Assembly (NCBI RefSeq): GCF_021117295.1
Contig: NZ_CP088247.1
Coordinates: 5,223,001 to 5,287,000 of the forward strand
DNA length: 64,000 nucleotides
Reading direction: 5' to 3'
Source: Methylorubrum sp. B1-46
Lineage (GTDB): Bacteria > Pseudomonadota > Alphaproteobacteria > Rhizobiales > Beijerinckiaceae
Within the stretch, counting starts at the first letter, position 1; every line of letters starts with the position of its first letter. The notes under the pieces were generated by a model. That model did no database searches and was not told the origin of the DNA. It worked only from the letters and a program-made list of their open reading frames with translations. The position numbers and the translations under genes are program-made. Positions 1 through 8,759 of the stretch are shown piece after piece.

Positions 1-114
1 GGCGTCTGCCCTCGCGTTTTGCACATCCCGCGCGCCGGGGCCACCGCGGTTGATCGGCTCCGGAGAGCGGGGACGACGTGCCGCGGCACACGCCACGCGG
101 GAGGGTGTCAGCGA

Positions 115-127
115 GTTGGTAACCAAC
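115..127. promoter_or_regulatory. Short palindrome upstream of the L,D-transpeptidase
   Basis: Six-base arms GTTGGT and ACCAAC flank a single A, about 40 bp before the chosen start at 167. The symmetry is perfect but short. It could be an operator or simply chance; no known regulator motif is recognised. Confidence 0.2.
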
Positions 128-166
128 ACCGCCGATGATCGCCGCGTGCTCCCGTCGAGAACCGCG

Positions 167-1945
167 ATGCCGAACGTTTCCCTCGCCCCGCGCGGGCCCC
201 GCCGTGCCCGGCTCCTGGGCGGGACCGGCGCGGCGTTGGCCCTTCTGCTCGCCGCCCCGCTCCGGGCCGAGCCGACCCCCGTGCCCGATGCGCAGCCCGA
301 TTCCCGCATCAACCTGCGGATCGAGCCGAAGGCCGAGAAGGCGGCCGAGCCGAAGCGCGAGCTGAGGGCCGACCCCAAGGCGGAGCCGCGCGCGGAGAAG
401 GCGGAGAAGGCGGACGCCAAACCCGACCCCAAAGCCGATCCGAAGCTGGAGCGCCCGACCGCCGACACGGTGGCCGTCCCGATCGAGGCGCCGCCGCCGA
501 AGAAGGCCTCGCGCGAATTGCCGCCGGTGGTCTACGCCCGCGTCTCCGAGGATCCCCTGCCGACCTACACGGCGCAGACCGTTATGGACACGATGCGCGC
601 CGCCGAGCGCTATCAGATCTATGCCGAGGCCGGCGGCTGGAAGACCCTGCCCGCCGACTTCGCGCCGAAGCCCGGCGACAGCCACCCCGCCATTCCCTCG
701 CTTCGTCACCACCTGACGCTGACGGGCGACCTCCCCGCCGACGCGCCGCCCTCCGACCGCTACGATCCGCCGTTGGTGGCCGCGGTGAAGGCGTTCCAGG
801 CCCGGCACGGCCTGCCGGATGCCGGCATCCTCGGCCGCCTGACGCTGAACGCCCTCAACGTGCCGGCCGATGTGCGCCAGCGGCAGCTGCGCGCCTCGGC
901 GCAGCGGCTGATGGGCTCTAATTTCGGCTTCGGCGAGCGCTACGTCACTGTAAATATCCCCTCCGCCACCGTGGAGGCGGTGGAGAACGGCACCGTCACG
1001 CGCCGCTTCGTCGCGGTGGTCGGCTCGCCCGACAAGCAGACCCCCGCGGTCGAGACCCGCATCACCGACGTCAATCTCAACCCGACCTGGACCGTGCCCG
1101 TCTCCGTGATCCGGAACGAGATCATCCCGACGATGCGCAAGAATCCCGGATACCTCGCCAAGAACCGCATCCGCATCCTCGGCCCCGGCGGCGTCGAGGT
1201 CGACCCGGCCACGATCGATTGGACCACGCAGAAGGCGGTGAACTACACGCTGCGCCAGGATTCCGGCCTCGACAACTCGCTCGGGCAGATCCGCATCGAC
1301 ATGCCGAACCGGCACGCGATCTACATGCACGACACCCCTTCGAAGTCGCTGTTCGCGGGCTCGGTGCGCTTCCACTCGCACGGCTGCGTCCGCGTGGGCC
1401 AAGTGAAGGAGTTCGCCGCGTGGCTGCTCCAGGGCACCGAGGGACCGAACGGCGCCGGTTCGACCTGGGGGCCGATCGAGATCGAGACCGCCATCGCCGG
1501 GGGCGAGCGGCGCGACGTCAAGCTGGTGAAGCCGACGCCGGTCGCCTTCGTCTATCTCACCGGCTACGCCACCCCGGACGGACGCGTGCATTTCCGCGAC
1601 GACATCTACGGCCTCGACACGCCGGCGGCCCCGGCGGCCGCGACGCCTCCGGCGCAGGACGTCACCACCACGGGCGCGATCACGCCGCGCGCGCCGCTGC
1701 CACGCTCCCCGGCTCCAAGCACGGTGCCGGTGCCTGCTGCAGCGCAGGGCGGATCCGCCAAGCCGACCTCCACCAAGCCCGCTCCGTCGAGGCCGGCGGC
1801 GGCCCGGGATGTTCCCGCGCCCGCTGCGCTGCCGCCGGCTACCGCCCAGCAGAAGCCGCAGGCCCGCAGGACCGCGCCGCCGGTGCGCAGCCCGGAGGCT
1901 GAACCGGCACTCCTGCCGCCCGGCCTCGTCGGCGGGCGCGGCTGA
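167..1945 (+). CDS. L,D-transpeptidase (YcbB/ErfK type) with peptidoglycan-binding domain
   Basis: A 592-residue exported cell-wall enzyme expected to form 3-3 crosslinks between peptidoglycan stem peptides, or to attach proteins to them, in the periplasm. The ATG at 167 gives an immediate signal peptide (Arg-rich start, then an Ala/Leu core); the open frame runs further upstream but that part does not look coding. After the signal comes a Lys/Glu/Ala/Pro-rich low-complexity stretch (about residues 35-110), then a peptidoglycan-binding-like region around the motif AVKAFQARHGLPDAG, then a YkuD catalytic domain with SHGCVRVG and nucleophile Cys407. The C-terminal ~110 residues are Pro/Ala-rich and look disordered. 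The family assignment is strong; the exact crosslinking role is inferred. It appears to be a single-gene unit. Confidence 0.88.
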   Translation: MPNVSLAPRGPRRARLLGGTGAALALLLAAPLRAEPTPVPDAQPDSRINLRIEPKAEKAAEPKRELRADPKAEPRAEKAEKADAKPDPKADPKLERPTADTVAVPIEAPPPKKASRELPPVVYARVSEDPLPTYTAQTVMDTMRAAERYQIYAEAGGWKTLPADFAPKPGDSHPAIPSLRHHLTLTGDLPADAPPSDRYDPPLVAAVKAFQARHGLPDAGILGRLTLNALNVPADVRQRQLRASAQRLMGSNFGFGERYVTVNIPSATVEAVENGTVTRRFVAVVGSPDKQTPAVETRITDVNLNPTWTVPVSVIRNEIIPTMRKNPGYLAKNRIRILGPGGVEVDPATIDWTTQKAVNYTLRQDSGLDNSLGQIRIDMPNRHAIYMHDTPSKSLFAGSVRFHSHGCVRVGQVKEFAAWLLQGTEGPNGAGSTWGPIEIETAIAGGERRDVKLVKPTPVAFVYLTGYATPDGRVHFRDDIYGLDTPAAPAAATPPAQDVTTTGAITPRAPLPRSPAPSTVPVPAAAQGGSAKPTSTKPAPSRPAAARDVPAPAALPPATAQQKPQARRTAPPVRSPEAEPALLPPGLVGGRG

Positions 1946-2090
1946 CGGTGCTTCGGCTGTTCGGCATCCCATCCACAGCAGCGCTGCCATGCGGAGCGGA
2001 ACAAAGCCTCCCGCTTCCTCATTCTGCCGATCGAGTGCCGGCACGGTTGTCGCCGGCTGAAATCCGGTTGCAGAACGTTAGGAACACCCC

Positions 2091-2618
2091 ATGGCCAAGG
2101 CTAAGCTGCGCGTCGCCAGCGATCGGCTCAACACCCCGACCGACCTCGATCCGAACGACGTCAAGAAGATCTCCGAGGGCCTGACCGTCCTCCTCTCGGA
2201 TCTCTTCGCGCTCTACATTAAGACCAAGAACTTCCACTGGCACGTCAGCGGACCGAATTTCCGCGATTATCACCTGCTGCTCGACGAGCAGTCCGAGCAG
2301 ATCTTCGGCATCATCGATGCGGTGGGCGAGCGCGCCCGCAAGATCGGCGGCACCACCCTGCGCTCGCTCGGCCAGGCCGACCAGATGAAGCGCGTGCCCG
2401 ACAACAACGCGGATTACGTCAGCCCGCTCGAGATGCTCAAGGAGCTGCGCGACGACAACAAGGCGCTGACCGCCAACATGCGCGAGCTGCACGCCGTCAC
2501 CGACGAGGCCAACGACGTCTCGACCACGAGCCTTCTCGAGGAGTGGATCGACCAGTCCGAGGAGCGCACATGGTTCCTGTACGAGTCGACCCGCGAGGCG
2601 ACCGAGAGCGGCCACTGA
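2091..2618 (+). CDS. dps: Dps-family ferritin-like DNA-protection protein
   Basis: A 175-residue Dps: a cytoplasmic 12-mer that oxidises and stores iron using peroxide and can coat DNA in starvation or oxidative stress. The signature NFHWHVSGPNF lies at about residues 47-57, and the intersubunit ferroxidase ligands are present (His49, His61, Asp65, Asp76 and Glu80 by position). A short Lys/Arg-bearing N-terminal tail could contact DNA. The ATG at 2091 is preceded by a purine-rich stretch. A clear Rho-independent hairpin follows at 2645-2676, so the gene is probably monocistronic. No Fur, Irr or OxyR box was recognised upstream. Confidence 0.95.
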   Translation: MAKAKLRVASDRLNTPTDLDPNDVKKISEGLTVLLSDLFALYIKTKNFHWHVSGPNFRDYHLLLDEQSEQIFGIIDAVGERARKIGGTTLRSLGQADQMKRVPDNNADYVSPLEMLKELRDDNKALTANMRELHAVTDEANDVSTTSLLEEWIDQSEERTWFLYESTREATESGH

Positions 2619-2644
2619 TCCACCATCCGGCGCTTGTCTGCCGA

Positions 2645-2676
2645 AAAGCCGCCGGCCCGCGAGGGCCGGCGGCTTT
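2645..2676 (+). terminator. Rho-independent terminator of dps
   Basis: A perfect 14-bp stem (AAAGCCGCCGGCCC and its complement) with a GCGA tetraloop, followed by TTTCTTC. It starts 27 bp after the dps stop codon and separates dps from the convergent acyl-CoA synthetase gene. Confidence 0.85.
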
Positions 2677-2828
2677 CTTCGATGTAAGAGGAGGCGGCGC
2701 GTTGCGGTATTCGCGGCTTCCGGTCGATTGCCTCCGGCTTCGCTCCCCTCCGTTCTCGCCGCGCTGACGCTCGTGTCGACGGGGAAAGAACCGAAGCCGT
2801 CATACCAAGGGACGGGAGAGACCCCTGG

Positions 2829-5531
2829 CTATCCCCCGACCTTCAGGATTGCCGTCACCAAGCTCGGGTCGTCCGGCATCGGCCTCTCCTCGAAGCCGAG
2901 GTGGCGGCAGACCGCGCGCATCGCACGGTTCTCGGCGAGCACGCTCCCCTCGACGCAGCCGATGCCTTCGGCTCGTGCCCAGTCGATCATCATCCGCATC
3001 AGCGCGACGCCGAGACCGGTGCCTTTGATATCGGAGCGCACGAGGATGGCGAATTCGCCGGTATCGTGATTGGCGTTGGCGTGCAGGCGCACCGCGCCGA
3101 GCATGCGCCGACCCTCCTCCGCCGCCTCGTCGATGGCGACGAAGGCGATGGCGCGGGAATAGTCGAGCTGCGTCAGCCGCGCGAGGAAGACGTGGCTGAA
3201 GTCGCGCACCGGGGCGAAGAAGCGCAGGCGCACGTCCTCCGGGTCCACCTGCGCGAAGAAGCTGCGGAACATGTCCTCGTCGTCGGGCCGCACCGGCCGG
3301 ACGTGGACGCACCGCTCCCCGACATCGAGCCGCCTCTCCCAGTCGGACGGATAGGGCCGGATCGCGAACCGCGGGTGCCAGTTGCCGCGGCGGCGCTCCG
3401 AGGGGGGCGGCTCCGGCGCGATGCGCACGCGCGCATCGAGGGCGACGGCGCCGTCGGCATCCGCGAGCAGGGGGTTGATGTCGAGTTCGCGCACCGCCGG
3501 CAGGTCGGCGGCGAGCTGGGCGAGCTTCACCAGCAGCAGCGCAATGGCCGGCAGGTCCGCCGCGGGAACGTCGCGATAGGCTTCGAGCCGCCGGGCGACG
3601 CGAGTGCGGCCGATCAGCTCGCTCGCGAGCGCAAGGTCGAGGGGCGGCAGCGCGAGAGCGCGGTCGTCGATCACCTCCACCGCCGTGCCGCCGCGGCCGA
3701 ACACGACCACGGGACCGAAGACGGGGTCTTCGGCGAGGCCGGCGATCAACTCCCGTCCCTGCGGCCGCCGCATCATCGGCTGCACGGCGAAACCCGCTAC
3801 CCGGGCGTCGGGCCGCAATTCCCGGACTCGCGCGATCATCGCATGCGCCGCCTCGCGCACGTCGGCCTCCGAAGTGAGGCCGAGGCGCACGCCACCGACC
3901 TCCGACTTGTGCACCACGTCCGGCGAGACGAGCTTGAGCACCACCGTGCTGCCGCCGGCGATCAGCGGCCACGCGGCCGCCGCGGCCCCGTCGGGATCGG
4001 GGGCGAGCGTCACCGGCACCGAGACGATCCGGTAGGCCGTCAGCAACTCGGTCACGGCGTGCGGGTCGAGCCAGGTGCGCCCTTCGGCGAGAGCCCCGTC
4101 CACGATCCGGCGCGCGGCCGCGACGTCCGGCGAGAAGTCGCGCGGCAGGGCGTCCGGCGTGCGCATCAGGTCATTTTGCGCCTCGCGGTAGCGCACGAGA
4201 TGCAGGAAGCCTTCGACTGCGTCGGCATCGGTGGCGAAGAGTGGGATGTTGGCATCAGCGTAGATCGACCGGATCGCCTCGTCCTCGCCGATCGACACGG
4301 CGAAGACCGGCTTGCGGCGCCCGGCCTTGCGGGCCTTGGAGACAGTCCCGGCCACGGTCTGTGCCACATCGCGGCTGCCCGCCCGCGCGGTCGGCACGTG
4401 GACCGCGACGATGGCGTCGCTGTCGCGGCCCGCCAGCAGCGGTTCGAGGGCGCGGACGTAATCCTCCGGCACCGCGTCGATGCCGAGATCGAGGGGGTTG
4501 GCGTGCCGTCCGTGCCGCACGGAGGCGAGCGCCTCCAGCGTCGCCTCCGCCGGCGCTGCCAGCGTGCCGCCGCGGTCGGTGAGATGATCGGCGGCGAGCG
4601 CCCCGATGCCGCGCCCGTTGGAGACGATCATCAGCCGGTTGCCGGGGAAAGGCCGCTGGCGCCCCAGGGTCTCCACGGCGGAGAACATGGCGTCGAGCCC
4701 GTCCACGGCCAGCAGTCCCGCCCGGCGGAAGGCGGCCTCGTAGACGGCGCCGGGTCGGGCGAGCGCGCCCGTATGGGTCTCCGGCTGGCGGCCCGGTGCC
4801 TCGTGGCGGCCGGTGCGCAGCACCACCACCGGCTTGGCGCGGGCCGCCGCCCGCGCGGCCGTCAGGAACTTCCGCGCATCCGCGACATGGTGCAGGGACA
4901 GGATGATCGCGCGGGTGTGATAGTCCTCGGCGAAGTAGTCGAGGCAGTCGGCGATATCGATGTCGGCCGAGCGCCCCAGCGTCATCACCGCCGAGAAGCC
5001 GACGCCATGTCGCCAGCCCCACTCCGCGATGGCCGAGGCGACGGTGCCGGATTGCGAGATGAGGGCGAGGTCCCCCGGCTTCGGCGGCCGTGCGAGCAGA
5101 CTCGCGTTCAGGCCGCGGGCGGGCACGCTCAGTCCGACGCTGTCGGGGCCGATCAGCCGCAGGCCGTGCTGCCGCGCCGCCGCCTGGGCCGCGCCGACGG
5201 GAGCCGCCTCGCCGTGGCCGAGATGGGCGGACAGGATCACCGCCGCTGCGGCGCCGATCCGGCCCGCCTCTTCGACGATCGCCGGCACCGCGTCCGGGGG
5301 CGTCGCGACCATGACGAGATCGGGCGGCTGGGGCATGTCGGCGAGGCGGGGGCTGCATGGCAGCCCGTCGACGCTGGCCTCGCGCGGATGAACGGGGACG
5401 ATCTCGCCGGTGAAGCCGCCGGCGCGCAGGCCGTCGATGATCGCCCGGCCGACGGAGCCGGGCCGGTCGCCCGCTCCCACCACGGCGATGCGGCGCGGCG
5501 CGAGCAGAGCCTCGAATCGATAGGTGCTCAT
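2829..5531 (-). CDS. NDP-forming acyl-CoA synthetase fused to a GNAT acetyltransferase (Pat-like)
   Basis: A 900-residue cytoplasmic fusion. Residues ~1-460 carry the CoA-binding and ligase-CoA domains of ADP-forming acyl-CoA synthetases (early RRIAVVGAG Rossmann motif). Residues ~480-690 are an ATP-grasp domain. Residues ~740-900 are a GNAT acetyltransferase (VRPVRPDDEDMF start, then a GTGLGVALM acetyl-CoA loop). Proteins of this architecture include the protein lysine acetyltransferase Pat, which acetylates and switches off acyl-CoA synthetases. The candidate phospho-histidine of a true synthetase is retained in the local motif ETHTGALA, so ligase activity cannot be excluded. It starts with ATG at 5531. 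It stands alone on the minus strand, convergent with dps. Confidence 0.85.
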   Translation of the reverse strand: MSTYRFEALLAPRRIAVVGAGDRPGSVGRAIIDGLRAGGFTGEIVPVHPREASVDGLPCSPRLADMPQPPDLVMVATPPDAVPAIVEEAGRIGAAAAVILSAHLGHGEAAPVGAAQAAARQHGLRLIGPDSVGLSVPARGLNASLLARPPKPGDLALISQSGTVASAIAEWGWRHGVGFSAVMTLGRSADIDIADCLDYFAEDYHTRAIILSLHHVADARKFLTAARAAARAKPVVVLRTGRHEAPGRQPETHTGALARPGAVYEAAFRRAGLLAVDGLDAMFSAVETLGRQRPFPGNRLMIVSNGRGIGALAADHLTDRGGTLAAPAEATLEALASVRHGRHANPLDLGIDAVPEDYVRALEPLLAGRDSDAIVAVHVPTARAGSRDVAQTVAGTVSKARKAGRRKPVFAVSIGEDEAIRSIYADANIPLFATDADAVEGFLHLVRYREAQNDLMRTPDALPRDFSPDVAAARRIVDGALAEGRTWLDPHAVTELLTAYRIVSVPVTLAPDPDGAAAAAWPLIAGGSTVVLKLVSPDVVHKSEVGGVRLGLTSEADVREAAHAMIARVRELRPDARVAGFAVQPMMRRPQGRELIAGLAEDPVFGPVVVFGRGGTAVEVIDDRALALPPLDLALASELIGRTRVARRLEAYRDVPAADLPAIALLLVKLAQLAADLPAVRELDINPLLADADGAVALDARVRIAPEPPPSERRRGNWHPRFAIRPYPSDWERRLDVGERCVHVRPVRPDDEDMFRSFFAQVDPEDVRLRFFAPVRDFSHVFLARLTQLDYSRAIAFVAIDEAAEEGRRMLGAVRLHANANHDTGEFAILVRSDIKGTGLGVALMRMMIDWARAEGIGCVEGSVLAENRAMRAVCRHLGFEERPMPDDPSLVTAILKVGG

Positions 5532-5588
5532 GGGCCGCCTATAGCATCCCGAGGCGAGAGACCGAGCGTCAAACGGTTGATAACGGTC

Positions 5589-5765
5589 TCAACCGGCCCT
5601 GCGGGCGGGTGATGTCGATGAATCGGCGCGCGGCGGGAGGACAAAGGTCGCGCATTGCTTGAACACCATCGGCCAGTGCTCGCGCTCGGCGAGCAGACGG
5701 GCAGCGGCGAACGTCAGGTGCTCCATCCGGGCGACCTCGGCGAGGGTGACCCATCCCTGTTTCAC
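5589..5765 (-). CDS. Small hypothetical protein (58 aa)
   Basis: A GTG-started frame upstream of the acyl-CoA synthetase gene, same strand. It encodes 58 residues beginning VKQGWVTLAEVARMEHLTF with an amphipathic helix-like middle (FAAARLLAEREHW) and a short Ser/Pro/Arg-rich end. Composition and third-position GC look protein-like, and the out-of-frame neighbour reading is Arg/Pro-rich and less plausible. It may be the head of a unit with the synthetase (58-bp gap). I recognise no family, and existence is not certain. Confidence 0.35.
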   Translation of the reverse strand: MKQGWVTLAEVARMEHLTFAAARLLAEREHWPMVFKQCATFVLPPRADSSTSPARRAG

Positions 5766-5884
5766 CGGCAGGCTCCTGGGGTTAGTGTCGCACGGCGGTC
5801 TGCCCGGACCTGTCGGTCCAACCGCGCCCGACAGAGCCCGTTCCGGGCTCTCGTCAGGTCCGCTTTCAATCCGAGGAGTTGTCC

Positions 5885-6535
5885 GTGCCGTCTTTTGCGA
5901 CCCGCCAAGCGATGGTCGAGGCGATGTGCCGGATGCTCGATCTCGGCCTCAGCCAGGGGACCTCGGGCAATCTCTCGGTTCGATCCGGTGCGGGCATGCT
6001 CGTGACCCCGTCCGGGATCCCCGCCGAGCAGCTTAGTCCCGACGACCTCGTCGAGATGGATTTCGACGGGCGTTGGAACCATCCGCTCGCCCCCTCCTCC
6101 GAATGGCGGTTCCATCGCGACATCCTCGCGGCACGGCCCGAAATCGGCGCCGTGGTCCATGCGCATCCACCCTACGCCACGGGCTTTGCGATCTGCGGCC
6201 GTGAGATCCCGGCGGTGCATTACATGATCGCCATGGCAGGCGGGCCGACGATCCGGTGCGCGCCCTATGCGCCCTACGGCACGCAACCACTTTCAGACTT
6301 TGCCCTCGAAGCCCTCGAAGGCCGCAGTGCCTGTCTGCTTGCCAATCACGGAATGATCGCCACCGGACCCAATCTGTCGAAGGCCATGTGGCTCGCCGTC
6401 GAAGTCGAGGCCCTGTGCCGCCAATACGCCATCGCGCTGCAGGTCGGCACGCCATTGATTCTGTCCGATGCCGAAATCGCCGAGACGGTGGAGCGTTTCC
6501 GCTCCTACGGCCCCCGAGAGAAATCGAACCACTGA
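5885..6535 (+). CDS. Class II aldolase/adducin-family protein (L-fuculose-phosphate aldolase-like)
   Basis: A 216-residue zinc-dependent class II aldolase fold. Such enzymes cleave sugar phosphates retro-aldolically (fuculose-1-P, ribulose-5-P epimerisation, methylthioribulose-1-P dehydration). Visible signatures are GTSGNLSVR near the N-terminus, the acid in SSEWRFH, the metal-binding pair in HAHPPYA, and the later third metal His in LANHGMIATG. The GTG start at 5885 is chosen because GAGGAG at 5873-5878 sits six bases before it; the TTG at 5879 would leave no spacing. No sugar-catabolic neighbours fix the substrate. Confidence 0.85.
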   Translation: MPSFATRQAMVEAMCRMLDLGLSQGTSGNLSVRSGAGMLVTPSGIPAEQLSPDDLVEMDFDGRWNHPLAPSSEWRFHRDILAARPEIGAVVHAHPPYATGFAICGREIPAVHYMIAMAGGPTIRCAPYAPYGTQPLSDFALEALEGRSACLLANHGMIATGPNLSKAMWLAVEVEALCRQYAIALQVGTPLILSDAEIAETVERFRSYGPREKSNH

Positions 6536-6566
6536 GATCGGCCGGCGCCGTTTGCCGGCTGCGATC
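6536..6566. terminator. Possible terminator hairpin after the aldolase gene
   Basis: An inverted repeat directly after the aldolase stop. Inner GCCGGC arms flank a 7-base loop, with outer GATCG/CGATC arms and a small asymmetry. There is no T-run, so function as an intrinsic terminator is only suggested. Confidence 0.35.
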
Positions 6567-7255
6567 CGAATACATGCGATGGCATCGCCGATTATTATCG
6601 TTCTAATCTGACGGCCGAGCCTAGAATCGATTGCCGCATCGAGCGTCTACAATCAGACATTTGCCCAAGCGACGATGGGCTCGTCGCTTCGGCGGCCTGC
6701 AGATTGAGGTGCGGCGTCGGAGAGAGGTGCAGAAATATAATTTTGGCGAATAAAGAACTAGGCATTATAGCGCAGCAGCCTGTCGGTGTCCTGATACTTG
6801 TTCTCAAAAGCGAAAATTTCGATAGATTACAAATATATACAGATTTTTACCTGCCGCGTGTCGGGTGCTGTTTCTGCCGTTTTGGTGCAGCGTGAGCCAA
6901 AATGCTCCTCGTTCTGCGGTTGTCGGCAGGATTTCGGTGCAGCCAAGGAGGGAGAAAAGGCTTGCTCAGTTCTACGGGCCGATCTGCGTACTCTTCCCGG
7001 CTTGAAGTGCCAAGTTGCATCAGGTTTTCCGACGGTATTGTGGAGTTCTCTATACGACTTTTGGCGAAAATGGGTTTTTAGCCTGAACAAAAGTTCAATT
7101 GATTCTCGCAAGTCCGTGAAATGCGTCTTGCGGCCGAACCGATCAAAGGTTAAGTCCGGCGTCATTCAGCGCAGTCGCTCCGTGCTCCGCAATGATGGTG
7201 TCGCCCCTGCGGTGCGTATTGTGACAGTGGCTTGCACATACCGGAAGGGATATTG
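6567..7255. other. AT-enriched intergenic region upstream of mucR
   Basis: Nearly 700 bp with no credible gene, clearly poorer in GC than its surroundings, especially about 6720-6860 and 7040-7100. Two open frames here (6798-7256 plus and 6827-7165 minus) lack coding character. It probably holds the mucR promoter and leader. MucR/Ros proteins are known to bind AT-rich DNA and often repress their own gene, so autoregulatory sites or a small RNA are possible. None is defined by sequence alone. Confidence 0.5.
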
Positions 7256-7771
7256 ATGATGTCGCTTGAGGACGACTCCGCTGGCGATTACGTGACCCTG
7301 GCTGTCGACATCGTCTCAGCCTATGTGGGGAACAACTCGCTGGCCGTGGGTGAATTGCCCGGGCTGATCACTTCGGTTCATGGCGCTCTTGCGCAGTTGT
7401 CGAACAAGGCTGTTGAGCCTGAGCAGCCGGCTTTGACGCCGGCGGTGCCGATCCGCCGCTCGATTCAGCAAGATTTCCTCATCTGCCTTGAGGATGGAAA
7501 GAAATTCAAGTCGCTCAAGCGGCATCTGCGGACGCGCTACAACCTCTCGCCCGACGAGTATCGCGCGCGCTGGAACCTGCCCGACGACTACCCGATGGTC
7601 GCCCCGAGCTACGCCGCCACACGTTCGGAACTCGCCCGGACTATGGGACTCGGCCAGCAACGCCGGAAGTGGCCTGCGAAGGCTGCGCCCGAGGTCACCG
7701 CGGAATCGGCTCAGGACGTCGCCCCGGCGCCGCGCCGCCGCGGCCGTGCCCGTGCGGAAGACGCCGCCTGA
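7256..7771 (+). CDS. mucR: MucR/Ros-family transcriptional regulator
   Basis: A 171-residue regulator of the alphaproteobacterial Ros/MucR family, which controls exopolysaccharide, motility and cell-cycle genes by binding AT-rich DNA. The ATG at 7256 (a second ATG follows at 7259) lies behind GGAAGGGA. The zinc-finger region is CLEDGKKFKSLKRHL: the first Cys is kept and the second is Asp, as in some Mesorhizobium homologues. The usual second-His position after RHL is Arg/Tyr, so zinc binding may be lost. The conserved LSPDEYRARW and YPMVAPSYA motifs follow. The C-terminus is Ala/Arg-rich. The long AT-rich leader suggests autoregulation. Confidence 0.9.
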   Translation: MMSLEDDSAGDYVTLAVDIVSAYVGNNSLAVGELPGLITSVHGALAQLSNKAVEPEQPALTPAVPIRRSIQQDFLICLEDGKKFKSLKRHLRTRYNLSPDEYRARWNLPDDYPMVAPSYAATRSELARTMGLGQQRRKWPAKAAPEVTAESAQDVAPAPRRRGRARAEDAA

Positions 7772-7969
7772 GCGCAGCCGTCGCAGGGGCGGGACTGCGA
7801 CTGCTCTTGAGCGATCGAGTTCAATCGCGGCGGCTTATCCACACGCGATCCGCCGTCCTCGCCTCGAAGATCCTCGCACGCGGCGGCGACGTTAGAAGTC
7901 AGGCAACGCGTTGAGCGGAACAGTTCCGGCGGAAACCGGGCCGGGGCCCGGCCTCTCGCAGGAATTGTG

Positions 7970-8752
7970 ATGTCCGGCCGGTCGCCCACTGCCACGCGCC
8001 TGTTCTGGACGGTCGTCCTCGGAGGATGTGCCGTGCTTCGCTATGGGGTACCGGCTCTTGCCGCCACGGCGGCGGCCTGTCTCGCGATCCTGCTTCATCG
8101 CCTCGACCGCCCGCGCCGGTTTCGCTCACTCGTGCGCCGCAGCGCTCGGCGTCACGCCGCGACGCTGGCGCTGAGACGCCGGCAGGAATGCTTCGTCGAC
8201 GCCTACGGCAACACCATCGAGGATGGGTGGCTGCGCGAGCGCGCCTACTTCGTGGAGCGCACCATTCTCCCGATCATCGAGGAGCGTGGTTTCGCCGACT
8301 ACGTCGAGCCGCATTTCGACGCGATGGAGGCGATCGTCGAGCGGGTCGCCTGCGCGCACGCGCTGCCCGACGAGATCGATACGCCGGAGGACGGGGTCGC
8401 CTACGAGCGATACTGCGCCGAACGCCTTGGCGAGGCGGGCTGGGATGCCCGGCCAACCGGGGCGAGCGGCGACCAGGGTTGCGATGTCATCGCCGAGAAG
8501 GCGGGCGTGCGCCTTGTCGTGCAATGCAAGCGCTACACGCGTCCGGTCGGCAACGCGGCGGTGCAGGAGGTCGCGGCGGCGGCCCTGCACTGGTCCGGTG
8601 ACATGGCGGCGGTCGTCTCGAATGCCGGCTTCACACCCGCCGCCCGCAAGCTCGCCGGCACGACCGGTGTCATGCTCCTGCACCACGACGACCTCTCGAC
8701 GCTGGCGCCGACTCGCCGGGCCAGTCGCCGCGTGATGACGGCGGGACGCTGA
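7970..8752 (+). CDS. Membrane-anchored Mrr-like restriction endonuclease (PD-(D/E)XK)
   Basis: A 260-residue protein with one or two N-terminal hydrophobic segments (about residues 10-45), a middle helical region, and a C-terminal Mrr_cat nuclease domain. The domain shows GDQGCDVI followed by VVQCKRY, the D...QxK catalytic core of Mrr-type nucleases. Mrr proteins cut modified or foreign DNA, but membrane-anchored versions are poorly characterised and may act in uptake, phage defence or DNA turnover. I chose ATG 7970 over the adjacent in-frame GTG. No methylase or other defence gene adjoins. A strong hairpin pair follows. Confidence 0.75.
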   Translation: MSGRSPTATRLFWTVVLGGCAVLRYGVPALAATAAACLAILLHRLDRPRRFRSLVRRSARRHAATLALRRRQECFVDAYGNTIEDGWLRERAYFVERTILPIIEERGFADYVEPHFDAMEAIVERVACAHALPDEIDTPEDGVAYERYCAERLGEAGWDARPTGASGDQGCDVIAEKAGVRLVVQCKRYTRPVGNAAVQEVAAAALHWSGDMAAVVSNAGFTPAARKLAGTTGVMLLHHDDLSTLAPTRRASRRVMTAGR

Positions 8753-8759
8753 GGCGAGA

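Noticed and set aside
2901..5612. 903-codon plus-strand frame
   Set aside because: It is antisense to the acyl-CoA synthetase gene; the Arg/His/Gly-rich translation has no domain, and long shadow frames are expected in high-GC DNA.
6798..7256. 152-codon frame upstream of mucR
   Set aside because: Cys/Ser-rich translation without coding character, and a competing minus frame of equal weakness; treated as leader DNA.
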